Below are positions 1-9,297 of a DNA stretch of 40,291 nucleotides, one piece after another. The notes below the pieces were generated by a model. It was given only the letters and a program-made list of their open reading frames with translations. It made no database searches and had not been told where the DNA came from. The position numbers and the translations under genes are program-made. Position 1 is the first letter of the stretch; every line of letters begins with the position of its first letter. The DNA comes from Spirochaetia bacterium (lineage in GTDB: Bacteria > Spirochaetota > Spirochaetia > CAKZLE01), in NCBI GenBank assembly GCA_021736385.1, contig JAIPFY010000026.1:1-40291 (forward strand). Direction: 5' to 3'.

Positions 1-455
1 GCAAGGAACTGAATATAGCCATCCCGTTCTCTTGCCTCGACCGTCTCCCACAACTCTTCGGTATGTATATGCTCCTCATACCCCAGATCTTCATACGGAT
101 CCGGATGGGGATGGAACTTCCCGATACCGAAGGTCCTGTACCCCCTGTCTGATAACTCCCTGGCAAGATAGTTCCCGCATCGCTGTTCGACAGTACGTCG
201 ATCTCCATCGAGCGAACTCGGTTCCGTATTGAAGAAACACCCCAGAGAGGGCGAGTCACAGCCTGTCCGTATGGTATAACGCGCAGGGATACATACCGGA
301 CATGGGGCATAGGCCTGCGTACAGTTCACCCCTTGATCAGCGATCCTGTGAATGTTCGGCGTATCGACCACAGCAGTCCCTGAGGGGAAGACGGTATCGT
401 ATCTGAGCTGATCACACATGATGAACAGTATATTGGGCTTATCTGTTGATGTCAC
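1..455 (-). CDS. sulfatase, N-terminal part (runs off left edge)
   Basis: This is the amino-terminal 151 residues of a third sulfatase; the frame is open to the first base of the window. The start is GTG at 455, overlapping the stop of the preceding sulfatase by four bases (GTGA), which implies translational coupling. The N-terminus reads NILFIMCDQLRYD, giving the metal-binding Asp15, and CPVCIPAR supplies the C-x-P-x-R maturation motif with Cys55 as the predicted formylglycine residue. There is no signal peptide, so the enzyme should be cytoplasmic. By family it hydrolyses sulfate esters on small molecules or sugars; its place at the end of a rhamnosidase/sulfatase operon points to a sulfated oligosaccharide. 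The C-terminal metal and substrate residues are outside the window, so the substrate cannot be narrowed. Confidence 0.9.
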   Translation of the reverse strand, partial: MTSTDKPNILFIMCDQLRYDTVFPSGTAVVDTPNIHRIADQGVNCTQAYAPCPVCIPARYTIRTGCDSPSLGCFFNTEPSSLDGDRRTVEQRCGNYLARELSDRGYRTFGIGKFHPHPDPYEDLGYEEHIHTEELWETVEARERDGYIQFL

Positions 456-1879
456 TTCGACCCCTCCCCGGGCAGTCTTCCTGTCAGCTGGTATGCAGAC
501 CATGCATTCTGGACCATCATATCACCAGATGATGCAAAATCGAGATACAGCTGATCTTTGAGGTCCTGCAGCACCGCTGCGTACGCTGCATCACCTGCCA
601 CATTATCAAGCTCACAGGGGTCAGTCTCGTGATCATACAACTCATCGACCGAGGTCGGGTTCCAGACATAGGTGTACCGGATGTCTCGGATCATGCGCTG
701 GGTGTACAACCCGAACTGCTGACCATTGTACTCACTGATGATATGCTCACGATGAGCTGCTGATGGATCCTCAAGCAGCGGTACGAGGGATCTCCCCCGA
801 AAAGTCCCGGGGATCGGAAGTCCGAGCAGTTCAAGGACTGTAGGTCCAAGATCCAGTGCGTGACTCACAAGACTCTCAGCTCTGCCGGGAGCTATGGAAC
901 CCCTGCGGCTGATGACCAACGGGACATGGACCTCTTCTTCATACATGACATAGTGCTTATCGATCATGCCGTGACTCCCTGCGGCATCCCCATGATCGCT
1001 GGTGAAGATCACGACCGTCTGCTCAAGGAGGCCAAGCCGTTCCAGAGCACCGTGCACCATACCGATCGCATCATCGATCTGAGAGATCATAGCATAGTAA
1101 TGCCTCAGATAGCGTGCCCAATCATCCCAGGTCCACTGATCGACACCCCAGTTCTTCTTCTGCTTCCTCTGGATCTCCGGCTTACCGATACAGGGATCTG
1201 GATAAGTATCCCACGGGAGGATCGACTCTGCAGGATACATCTGAAGGAACTGCCTGACTGGATAACAGGGAAGATGAGGCTCAGGGAAATCAAGTCGAGC
1301 ATGCCAGGGATGACCCAGAGCAGCTTCCTGTTCGATGAATTCGATGACCTGTCCTGCAAGACGATGGGTAGGTGTTTCCTCCAGAGGTGATGTATCATAC
1401 AAGCCACTGCTGAAAAGATCCGCAGGAGTCCTGACAAGAGGTCTTTCAGCCTGCTCATCATACGGCTTGAGCCTGTTCTGATCATAGGGGATCTCCGGTA
1501 TGTACTGATCGTATCCGAACTGCCGGGGGTCCTGATCCGGATTCACATGCCATTTTCCTGCATACATCGTATGATAGCCGGCAGCAGCAAGGGCTCCCGG
1601 CCAATGCGGCAGTGCTTCTGGAGATAGCGCAGGGACCGATGAACAGATCCCGTAATTCCAGTGACCGCCATGCTCATGCGGCATGGTACTGGTCAGGAGG
1701 GACTGCCGTGCCGGACAGCAGAGAGGACAAGGTGTGTAGGCTCTGGAGAACGAGACACCCGAACTCGCCAGCCGGTCGAGATTCGGGGTGCTCACCAGGT
1801 CACTTCCTGTGAACCCCAAGGAATCATACCGCTGCTGATCGACCAGTATGAACAGCAGATTCACTCCATCTTCATACAT
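452..1879 (-). CDS. sulfatase (formylglycine, Cys-type), cytoplasmic
   Basis: A 475-residue sulfatase of the alkaline-phosphatase superfamily. LLFILVDQQRYD near the N-terminus gives a metal-binding Asp (D14). PLCCPARQSLLT holds C-x-P-x-R with Cys54 as the residue expected to be oxidised to formylglycine. VIFTSDHGDAAGSHG supplies the second metal and catalytic cluster. Full length for the family. No signal peptide is present, which is less usual for sulfatases and fits intracellular processing of imported sugars. The start is ATG at 1879, overlapping the upstream rhamnosidase by eight bases; a GGAGGGGAGGG stretch inside that gene serves as ribosome site, so this start is preferred over an in-frame GTG five codons later. 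An anaerobic maturase (anSME) would be needed from elsewhere in the genome. The exact substrate is unknown. Confidence 0.93.
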   Translation of the reverse strand: MYEDGVNLLFILVDQQRYDSLGFTGSDLVSTPNLDRLASSGVSFSRAYTPCPLCCPARQSLLTSTMPHEHGGHWNYGICSSVPALSPEALPHWPGALAAAGYHTMYAGKWHVNPDQDPRQFGYDQYIPEIPYDQNRLKPYDEQAERPLVRTPADLFSSGLYDTSPLEETPTHRLAGQVIEFIEQEAALGHPWHARLDFPEPHLPCYPVRQFLQMYPAESILPWDTYPDPCIGKPEIQRKQKKNWGVDQWTWDDWARYLRHYYAMISQIDDAIGMVHGALERLGLLEQTVVIFTSDHGDAAGSHGMIDKHYVMYEEEVHVPLVISRRGSIAPGRAESLVSHALDLGPTVLELLGLPIPGTFRGRSLVPLLEDPSAAHREHIISEYNGQQFGLYTQRMIRDIRYTYVWNPTSVDELYDHETDPCELDNVAGDAAYAAVLQDLKDQLYLDFASSGDMMVQNAWSAYQLTGRLPGEGSK

Positions 1880-4202
1880 GGATGAAGCCCTCCCCTCCTG
1901 CAGGCTCGATGATCAGATAGTAGTCGCCTGAACCGAGATCAAGTGAGAACGGTCGGTCATCCTGCTGCTGATACACTATCATACCTTTCTCACGTACCAC
2001 TTCTGCACGTATGGTTGGCAGCGTCAGGAGCGCACGAGTACCTGCAGGTATAGTGACCTGCCAGTGGATCAGTTCGTCATGGAACTGCCATGAGGATTCG
2101 ATGATCCCCTGAACCGATGCATATCGACAGACGATGCCTCCATACAGTCTGAAGATACGGGGTGCAAGACAGAAACGGCTGTATCCCGGATGATCACCGG
2201 AGACCTGTATTCCCGCAAGGTATGCGAAGAACCAGGCACCGAAGCCGCCGTGCATATGGTGATTCATAGAACGTTTCACACACACAGGAGCATCAGGTCT
2301 GACTTTTTCCCAGTTTTCCCATAGCGTAGTCGCCCCCTGCTGCATGAGCTCAAGATACCCCGGATACCCCTCATGCACCAGAAGCTTATAGACCAGGTCA
2401 TCTCTATGAGCATCAGAGAGTGCTTTGAACAGATGTCTGGCGCCAAAGGCTCCGACGGTGTAGCAGACCTGATCCCCCTGCTCTGTTCTGCGTACCAGAT
2501 CATCTCTGACAGAGGGGATCAGAGATCCCGGGACCAACCGCAGATCCAGCAGCATGGCATCGGCTGACTGACTGCCGAAGCCGTTCGCATCTGTATAGAA
2601 GACTCTGATACAGGCCTGCTTACTCTCTTCATGCCATCTCTGGAATCTTGAGGATTCCTCCCCTCTCCCAAGAAGCGCCGCAGTCTGTGCCATGACCCAT
2701 GCAGTATGCGAGAACAGTGCGGTATTCTGCAGTGCCGGAGGGGTTGCCAGAGTATCGACCATAGCTCCGGGAGGACACCAGTCTCCCCGCCCTTCAGAGA
2801 CCACCCCATCGACAGAGAGTGAATGCACATGATCGATAACGGTATGCATGCAGTCATAATGAGTCTTTAGCAGCTCCAGATCACCATACTGCTGATACAT
2901 CTCCCATGGGATGATGACAGCTGCAGCGATCCAGTCCGGGCAGCCCTGCAGACACGTCCGTCTACCGGGAGCTATATCCCACGGGACACCGCCATTACGC
3001 GTGGTCTCGATATCATCAAGGATCTTCTCCAGAAACAGCTTCGCATCATATGAGTAGATCAGTGTCTCTGCCAGCAGATGGGTATCTCCAAGCCATCCGC
3101 ACCGTTCCCGTGCCGGACAGTCGGTAAGAAGCCCGTGCAGGTTGCTTTCCAGCGCACGCCGGACCAGATCCCACACCGCATTGACCATGGGGTGTCTGCT
3201 GGAAAAGCAGCTCGGGGAGCTCAGATCCGTAAAGAGCCTGAAAGCTTTCAATGAGAGGTGTCGATCGATATCCCGGTCCAGCTCCTGCGGTTCCAGAGTC
3301 ACCTCGACATAGCGAAATCCATGATAGCAGAAAGACGGTTCCCATGATTCTTCCCCGCTCCCACTGCAGACATACCTGTCGATCTGTTCGGTCCCGGTCG
3401 CAAAGACCCCGGTACTTGAGGTATCTACCTGACCGTTCGTTCCGATATCCTCTGCAAAACGCATCGTGATGACCGTACCGGAGGGGAAGGATGACTGCAA
3501 TCTGACCCACCCCGCCATATTCTGCCCGAAATCATAGACGATATGGTGGTGCTGCGGTTGGGTGATCTGTATCGGGTCAAGAGATCCCATCTTCCTGATC
3601 GGAGGTATGCGCTGCAGCTCCATCCGACCTCCGGGAGGTGATGTCACAGCTGCAGGAGACCATCCCCGGTCAGAGGTCGTTGCCCACTCCCGGTCATGCA
3701 GCCGTGCATCGAAATGCTCTCCGGCATAGATATTATTCTGCAGGACGGCTGAGCTCTTCGTCATCCAGTCGGCACCTGTCCCCAAGGTGACAAAACTGCC
3801 GTCCCGCTTCTTGATGATCATAGCGGCATTGGCTTTGGGTATTCCATACGCGAACTCAGGACCCCAGACCATACTCTGATGATACCAGCCGTTACCGAGG
3901 TGTATCCCCAGCCTTGACATCCTGCCGCCCTGCACGAGTCCGGTCACATCAAAGACCTGATAGAACAACCGCTGCTCGTAATCGGTCTGGGCCGGTTCCA
4001 GCTCTCCATCACCGATACGCACACCATCAAGCCACGCCTTATAGTATCCAAGACCGGAGATGACCAGCATACAGGAGCTCATATCATCAGGGACCGCGAT
4101 ATCCTTGATGAGCAGCGGGGACTTACCTTCAGTACAGTCGCCGGTGATCCATCCGGTCTCCCACACGGGAAGATCGTCATATGGTCCTGAACAGGAACCC
4201 AT
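1872..4202 (-). CDS. GH78-family alpha-L-rhamnosidase (shorter paralogue)
   Basis: A 776-residue relative of GH78 inverting alpha-L-rhamnosidases. It shows the hallmark beta-sandwich strings YDFGQNMAGWVRL and YHGFRYVEV, followed by the (alpha/alpha)6 barrel. The catalytic-acid motif reads DCPARERCGWLGD (D361-D373), one residue shorter than the classical form seen in its neighbour; E366 is the likely general acid, as in homologues with DCPxREK. GATTLWENWE places the second catalytic acid at E629. No signal peptide. It begins one base after the stop of the neighbouring rhamnosidase (stop at 4204, ATG at 4202), with GGAAGGGG as ribosome site inside that gene, so the two are coupled. It probably cleaves a different rhamnosidic linkage, or a product exposed by the flanking sulfatases; activity on another sugar cannot be excluded. 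Confidence 0.88.
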   Translation of the reverse strand: MGSCSGPYDDLPVWETGWITGDCTEGKSPLLIKDIAVPDDMSSCMLVISGLGYYKAWLDGVRIGDGELEPAQTDYEQRLFYQVFDVTGLVQGGRMSRLGIHLGNGWYHQSMVWGPEFAYGIPKANAAMIIKKRDGSFVTLGTGADWMTKSSAVLQNNIYAGEHFDARLHDREWATTSDRGWSPAAVTSPPGGRMELQRIPPIRKMGSLDPIQITQPQHHHIVYDFGQNMAGWVRLQSSFPSGTVITMRFAEDIGTNGQVDTSSTGVFATGTEQIDRYVCSGSGEESWEPSFCYHGFRYVEVTLEPQELDRDIDRHLSLKAFRLFTDLSSPSCFSSRHPMVNAVWDLVRRALESNLHGLLTDCPARERCGWLGDTHLLAETLIYSYDAKLFLEKILDDIETTRNGGVPWDIAPGRRTCLQGCPDWIAAAVIIPWEMYQQYGDLELLKTHYDCMHTVIDHVHSLSVDGVVSEGRGDWCPPGAMVDTLATPPALQNTALFSHTAWVMAQTAALLGRGEESSRFQRWHEESKQACIRVFYTDANGFGSQSADAMLLDLRLVPGSLIPSVRDDLVRRTEQGDQVCYTVGAFGARHLFKALSDAHRDDLVYKLLVHEGYPGYLELMQQGATTLWENWEKVRPDAPVCVKRSMNHHMHGGFGAWFFAYLAGIQVSGDHPGYSRFCLAPRIFRLYGGIVCRYASVQGIIESSWQFHDELIHWQVTIPAGTRALLTLPTIRAEVVREKGMIVYQQQDDRPFSLDLGSGDYYLIIEPAGGEGFIHV

Positions 4203-4203
4203 A

Positions 4204-6870
4204 TCAGCCCCTTCCTTTCGTTGTCAGCTTCAGGACGTAGGTACCGGAACCCAGCTCCCTATCCCCGTCATCAGTGAGATCACCGATCGTCTGCAGGGTA
4301 TCTTGTTCAAGGAACTCGACCGATGCATAGTGTTCATATATCATGTGAAGAAATCCCCTGCTGTTCGGTGGGATGGTGATCGTCCAGAGTGCTTCACCTC
4401 CCGTCTTCTTCCAGTTCGATACGACCTTCCCATACAGGGTCTTGAACGAACCCTCAGCATACTCGAACGGACACTGTTCAGGGAACATGAAGGTCAGCGT
4501 CCTGAATCCGGCATCACCGGAGAATCCCAGAATGTGCGGATACATCCAGTCTCCCACTGCCCCGTAGGCATAATGGTTGAATGAGTTCATACCAGGGGTC
4601 TGAAAACTCCCATCGGGTCTGATCCCGTCCCATCGTTCCCAGATGGTCGTCGCCCCTTTCGTCACTGAATAGAGCCATGAAGGGTACTCCTTTTGAAGCA
4701 GCAACCGGTAGGCAGCCTCTTCGTACCCGAATCGCGAGAGCACATGCAGCAGATATGGAGTGCCGGTGAACCCTGTCGACAGATGCCATCCTCTTTCCCG
4801 AATGTCTTCAACAAGCCGTCTTGCAGCCTCGGCACGTTCTTCTACCGGAAGAAGATCGAACATGAGTGCATGGACATACGAGGTCTGAGTATTGGATCCG
4901 ACTCTCCCGGAAGGGGTCACGAACTCATTCCTGAAGGCAGTACGTATCTGATGGTACTGCTGTTCATAGGCAGATGCGGCTACCGTATCACCAAGGATCC
5001 CTGCTACCTCATGCATCAAGGAGGTAGCATAGGCAAAGAAAGCCGTAGCCACCTGTTCACGATCGGTACCCCCGAAGCAGCTCGGTGAATCAGGAGGCTG
5101 GTCGAGAGCGAGCCAGTCACCGAAATGGAAGTCATTCTTCCAGATCCACTTCTCAGTCTTACTCTTCACATACTCATTCCAAGCCTGCATCATGGGATAG
5201 TGCTCTCTGAGAAGATCTATATCACCATAGGTCTTATAGATTGCAAGAGGGCAGATGATCACAGCATCTCCCCATGCAGCGGAACCGAAGGGCGGATGAT
5301 TCTGCCCGCCAAGCACGTTCGGGATGACTACCGGGATATTCCCGTCCTCACGCTGCTCAGAAGCTACATCCCTGAGCCACTTGGTAAAGAATCGGGCGAT
5401 ATTGAAATTGAAACTACCGGTCTGTATGAACACCTGGGCATCCCCGGTCCATCCGAGACGTTCATCACGCTGCGGACAGTCGGTGGGAATATCGAGGAAG
5501 TTCCCACGCTGTCCCCACTCGATATTATGCTGCAGCTGATCGATCAGAGGATCCGAACAGGAGAACGTACCAGTCTGTTCCATCTCAGAATGCACCACGA
5601 CCCCCGTGATATCATCAAGCGTAAGAGTTCCGCTGTAGCTCAGGATACGGACATACCTGAAACCATGGAACGTGAAGGAGGGCTCAAAGAGTTCTACCCC
5701 GTCACCTTTCATGATATAGGTATCTTTCATCCCTTCGATCCTCAGGTTCTCTGTATAGAACTCCCCGTCCATGTCCAGGACCTCTGCGAATTCACAGGAG
5801 AAGATATCTCCCGGGGATCCCGAAAGACGAACCCGAAGCCATCCGACCATGTTCTGTCCCATGTCTATGATCCTGTCACCGCGAGGTGATGTGATGATCT
5901 GTTGAGGCTGGATCTCCATGATGCGACTGATCATATCTCCATCATGTGCTGTCAATTGATCATAGGAACACTCCTCTATGCTGACGGGGGTCCATGATGC
6001 GGCATCGAAGCCGGCAGTATCCCAGCCGGGCTGTTCCTTTCTTGCATCATATAATTCACCATAGTACAGATCTGAGTGTTCGATGGGACCAAGGGATGTC
6101 ACCCATTCCTGATCTGTGCATATCACATCCTCAGTTCCATCACGGTATTCCACATGAAGCTGACCGATGAATGACATTGTATCGCCATATATGTTATAGA
6201 GCCCTTCATAGCCGTAGTTCCCCGCATACCAGCCGGTGCTGAGTTCTGCCCCTATGCAGTTCTCCCCGACCTGCAGATACGGGGTGACATCATAGCTCTG
6301 GAACAGGATACGCTGATGATAGTTGGTACAGCCTGGATGCAGGAGATGCTCATCGAGTCGTACCCCGTTCACATGGGGGATGTAGACCCCTCGTGCTGAG
6401 CTGTACAGTCGCGCACGGGTCATCTCCCGCGATATGGTGAAAACCCTTCTGAGCATCGGTACCGGTCTCAAAGATCCTTCTCCCACTACCAGAGGTGAAC
6501 TGATCCATCGTGCATCCCAGTGTGCAAGAGTCCGCTCGAAAAACGCAGGAGCACTGAACTCACTCTCATGACCCTGTGTATCTGCTGCTTTGACTCTCCA
6601 GTAGACCCGTTCTCTCGGCTTGACAGGTTCCCCGGGATACTCCACAAAAGTCGATGTGTCCGATTCGATCCAGCCGGTATCTGCCAGCAGAGGCCCTTCA
6701 GGACTCTCAAGATCCTCCGGCTGCGCTGCTGCCTGGATCCAGTACCGGCTCTGCCGTATTGCCTGATGATCTCCATCGAGTTTCCAGAAGAGTCTTGGTC
6801 TGCTCTCAGAGATGCCGATCGGGTCGTGCGTATATTCACACCTCAAGTCAATGGTATTCAGTCTGTTCAT
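4204..6870 (-). CDS. GH78 alpha-L-rhamnosidase
   Basis: An 888-residue glycoside hydrolase of family GH78, of usual length. The N-terminus (LRCEYTHDPIGIS) begins the typical N-terminal domain, followed by IDMGQNMVGWLRV and FHGFRYVRI. The barrel carries the textbook acid motif DCPQRDERLGWTGD at residues 464-477, with E470 as general acid and D477 also conserved. GATTIWERWDG supplies E745, the usual catalytic base. It lacks a signal peptide and should act in the cytoplasm, releasing terminal L-rhamnose from imported oligosaccharides. The gene is 14 bases after the second sulfatase and directly before the shorter GH78 paralogue, in one transcription unit. A weak AGGAA ribosome site precedes ATG at 6870. 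Family identity is firm; linkage specificity is not readable from sequence. Confidence 0.95.
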   Translation of the reverse strand: MNRLNTIDLRCEYTHDPIGISESRPRLFWKLDGDHQAIRQSRYWIQAAAQPEDLESPEGPLLADTGWIESDTSTFVEYPGEPVKPRERVYWRVKAADTQGHESEFSAPAFFERTLAHWDARWISSPLVVGEGSLRPVPMLRRVFTISREMTRARLYSSARGVYIPHVNGVRLDEHLLHPGCTNYHQRILFQSYDVTPYLQVGENCIGAELSTGWYAGNYGYEGLYNIYGDTMSFIGQLHVEYRDGTEDVICTDQEWVTSLGPIEHSDLYYGELYDARKEQPGWDTAGFDAASWTPVSIEECSYDQLTAHDGDMISRIMEIQPQQIITSPRGDRIIDMGQNMVGWLRVRLSGSPGDIFSCEFAEVLDMDGEFYTENLRIEGMKDTYIMKGDGVELFEPSFTFHGFRYVRILSYSGTLTLDDITGVVVHSEMEQTGTFSCSDPLIDQLQHNIEWGQRGNFLDIPTDCPQRDERLGWTGDAQVFIQTGSFNFNIARFFTKWLRDVASEQREDGNIPVVIPNVLGGQNHPPFGSAAWGDAVIICPLAIYKTYGDIDLLREHYPMMQAWNEYVKSKTEKWIWKNDFHFGDWLALDQPPDSPSCFGGTDREQVATAFFAYATSLMHEVAGILGDTVAASAYEQQYHQIRTAFRNEFVTPSGRVGSNTQTSYVHALMFDLLPVEERAEAARRLVEDIRERGWHLSTGFTGTPYLLHVLSRFGYEEAAYRLLLQKEYPSWLYSVTKGATTIWERWDGIRPDGSFQTPGMNSFNHYAYGAVGDWMYPHILGFSGDAGFRTLTFMFPEQCPFEYAEGSFKTLYGKVVSNWKKTGGEALWTITIPPNSRGFLHMIYEHYASVEFLEQDTLQTIGDLTDDGDRELGSGTYVLKLTTKGRG

Positions 6871-6884
6871 GTGTTCCTGCCTGT

Positions 6885-8453
6885 TTATTTTGTTGTGTCC
6901 AGTTCCGTGGTCCAGACCGGTGTCATAGGCCCAAGATCATGTTCCACCATGCACCGAAGTCCATCAGAGATCGGGAGTACCCCATACTGCTGGACTGTCC
7001 CGGCACGGGACTTCACCATGACGAGCCTTCCCAGCAATGAGACAAGGACCTTCTGTGTATCTTCCCTGTCAGCAAGGTCTTCCTGTTCTTCCGGGTCATT
7101 CCTGAGATCGAACAACTGCATGCAGCCATCATCATAGACAGACAGTCTCCATCCTTCAGGGGTGATCAGCGTATCGACGTGCCCTTCTGTGTTGTACGGA
7201 GACTGGACCAGGATATCCTGCTCCCCATAGCTGCAGGAAGAACTGCCGGCAAGAGGCAGGAGAGAAGCGCCCTCTACCGGAGGGATCGATTCACACCTGC
7301 CGATATCGGTGAGGGTAGGATAGATATCAAGGGAAGAGCAAAGCTCCGTGATGATCTTCCCTGATTCGATTCCCTTTCCTGAGATGACCAAGGGGCAGCG
7401 GATGCCGGCATCATAATGCTTTACCCCTTTTGTCATGAATCCATGATCACCCATCATGTCCCCGTGATCGGTCGTAAACACGATCACCGTATGCTCGAGC
7501 ACCCCAAGTTCCTCAAGGGTACCTACCAGTCGCCCGATCTGATCATCTATGAATCTGATCGATCCATGATAGAGCGCACGCAGTGTACGTACGGCCTGCT
7601 CATCGTCTGATAACGCAGAGAATCCGGCAAAGTCCATCACATCATTGAGAATTTCGGTCTTGTACCTGCGAACGGCCATAGGCACCGGGAGCTTCATATC
7701 CTGAGGTGAGAACATCGTGTCATACGGGACAGGGGGATCATAGGGGTCATGAGGATCCACATACGAGAGATGACAGAGAAACGGCTGATCGCTGTGATCC
7801 TTGATGAACCGGATCCCGTTATCAGTGATCCACGTCGTCTGATGGAGTTCCTTTGGAAGCGGAGACCGGTACATATGATGCCAGGAGGAACGATCCTGCA
7901 ACGGTTTGAGATATCGTTCCCTGGCAGCCGCAAGAGCCCCGGTGATATCCTCCCCTTCACTCCCGTAGCTGCTGCAATAGGCCATCGGCCAACTGACAGA
8001 TAGGGCCTGTTCGTAGTAATCAGGATGTGTTTGCTTGATCCAGTCCAGCCACGGTCCGAGTTTCGGATCCTCGGTCGCGACTGAGACATCATAGCCCAGA
8101 TGTGAGAAGTCCTCCGGCAGTGGCTGCTGCATGGGTGTCTGGTGGAACTTCCCGAAACCTCCTGTGACATACCCCTGCTCTTTGAGGACCTGTACATAGG
8201 TAGGGAAAGAGGTGTCAAGATGCAGATTGTTGGTTGTCATACCATGAACCTCGATCGATCTGCCGGTATATATGGTCGCCCGGTTCGGTGCACACACCGG
8301 ACAGTGGGCATAGAATCTGTCAAATCTGGACCCTCTGGCTGCCAGAGCGTCGATATTCGGTGTCGAAGCCACCCCACTGCCGTAGCAGCCTACAAAGGAT
8401 GCTGCCAGCTGGTCTGCCATGATGAACACGATGTTCGGTCTATGCTCCCTCAT
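6885..8453 (-). CDS. sulfatase (formylglycine, Cys-type), cytoplasmic
   Basis: A 522-residue sulfatase. NIVFIMADQLAASFVGCYG at the N-terminus supplies the metal Asp, HCPVCAPNRATIYTG holds C-x-P-x-R with Cys54 as formylglycine precursor, and VFTTDHGDMMGDHG is the second metal cluster. The start is ATG at 8453, sharing ATGA with the stop of the upstream permease. A longer reading of the same frame up to 8870 overlaps the permease gene and has no family similarity in its extra 139 residues, so it is rejected. No signal peptide. It lies between the transporter genes and the rhamnosidases, so it may be the first enzyme to act on the imported sugar. It is not a recent duplicate of the other two sulfatases, since the motifs differ (CAPNR against CCPAR and CIPAR). 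Confidence 0.93.
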   Translation of the reverse strand: MREHRPNIVFIMADQLAASFVGCYGSGVASTPNIDALAARGSRFDRFYAHCPVCAPNRATIYTGRSIEVHGMTTNNLHLDTSFPTYVQVLKEQGYVTGGFGKFHQTPMQQPLPEDFSHLGYDVSVATEDPKLGPWLDWIKQTHPDYYEQALSVSWPMAYCSSYGSEGEDITGALAAARERYLKPLQDRSSWHHMYRSPLPKELHQTTWITDNGIRFIKDHSDQPFLCHLSYVDPHDPYDPPVPYDTMFSPQDMKLPVPMAVRRYKTEILNDVMDFAGFSALSDDEQAVRTLRALYHGSIRFIDDQIGRLVGTLEELGVLEHTVIVFTTDHGDMMGDHGFMTKGVKHYDAGIRCPLVISGKGIESGKIITELCSSLDIYPTLTDIGRCESIPPVEGASLLPLAGSSSCSYGEQDILVQSPYNTEGHVDTLITPEGWRLSVYDDGCMQLFDLRNDPEEQEDLADREDTQKVLVSLLGRLVMVKSRAGTVQQYGVLPISDGLRCMVEHDLGPMTPVWTTELDTTK

Positions 8454-9286
8454 GACTTTATCGCTCCAGCAGTGAGTCCTTCGATGTAGAAGCGGCTGCC
8501 CAACATGAACAGAAGCACCAGCGGCAGGGTCGCGAAGGCATATCCTGACATCATGGTACCGATCTCGATCGTACCGGTAGACGCCTCGAAGGATCGGATG
8601 GCAACGGAGATGACCTGCTTGAGATTCGAATCGATGGCTATGAGGGGCCAGATGAAATCGTTGTAGAAATTGATCATATTCATGACCCCGATGGTAGTAA
8701 GGATCGGACGTGCAAGCGGGACGGCGATGAGATAGAGGGCCTGCAGCTCGGTAGCCCCATCGATCCGTGAGGATTCGAACAAGCTGTTCGGCTGTTCGTT
8801 CATGAAGGTCCTGCATAACAGGATCCCGAACACCTGCCCTGCAGCTGCCCAGTTCAGAATAAGCACCCATCGTGTATTGAGCAGATTCAAGGTCTCCATG
8901 AGTTTGAACCGTGGTGTGAGGGTAAGTATCGCCGGGATCATCATGAGCGAAAGGATCATCAGGAACAGGGTCTCTTTACCGGGGAATTCCAGCTTTGCGA
9001 ACACATACCCTGAAGTTGCCGCCAGTGCGACAGACATGAGTGTCGCAGCAGAGACCACGAATATGGTATTGACCATGTTGATATACAGCCTTCCGAAACT
9101 CCTGCCGTAATTATCCCAGGCGACAGGATCCGGTAATGACCAGAAATTACCGTAGATCTGTGCGTTGGTCTTCAGCGACAGGACCAGCATCAGGAGTACC
9201 GGGACGAACGCCAGGATCAGCAGGATGATGGAGATGGTGATCGTCAGGCTTTGCCGTGCAGCACTGCTAATATGTCTCTTATTCAT
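8450..9286 (-). CDS. carbohydrate ABC transporter permease, MalG type
   Basis: A 278-residue inner-membrane permease of the MalG/UgpE class with about six hydrophobic segments. FESSRIDGATELQALYLIAV is the cytoplasmic EAA loop that contacts the ATPase; the C-terminus FYIEGLTAGAIKS is typical of MalG-type subunits. ATG at 9286 is preferred: GAGGA lies eight bases upstream, the residues match family N-termini, and it starts eleven bases after the MalF-type gene. A longer frame to 9382 would overlap that gene for no gain. It should pair with the propeller-fused permease and the solute-binding protein upstream. No ATPase gene is in the window, so a shared MsmX/MsmK-type ATPase encoded elsewhere is the likely motor. 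Confidence 0.95.
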   Translation of the reverse strand: MNKRHISSAARQSLTITISIILLILAFVPVLLMLVLSLKTNAQIYGNFWSLPDPVAWDNYGRSFGRLYINMVNTIFVVSAATLMSVALAATSGYVFAKLEFPGKETLFLMILSLMMIPAILTLTPRFKLMETLNLLNTRWVLILNWAAAGQVFGILLCRTFMNEQPNSLFESSRIDGATELQALYLIAVPLARPILTTIGVMNMINFYNDFIWPLIAIDSNLKQVISVAIRSFEASTGTIEIGTMMSGYAFATLPLVLLFMLGSRFYIEGLTAGAIKS

Positions 9287-9297
9287 ATGACTAGTCC

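Noticed and set aside
5125..5889. A 254-codon plus-strand open frame inside the GH78 gene
   Set aside because: It lies opposite the catalytic barrel of a clear GH78 enzyme and reads as low-likelihood protein.
8454..8870. N-terminal extension of the second sulfatase
   Set aside because: The extra residues overlap the MalG-type permease in another frame and do not resemble a sulfatase; the ATG at 8453 has the classical ATGA overlap.
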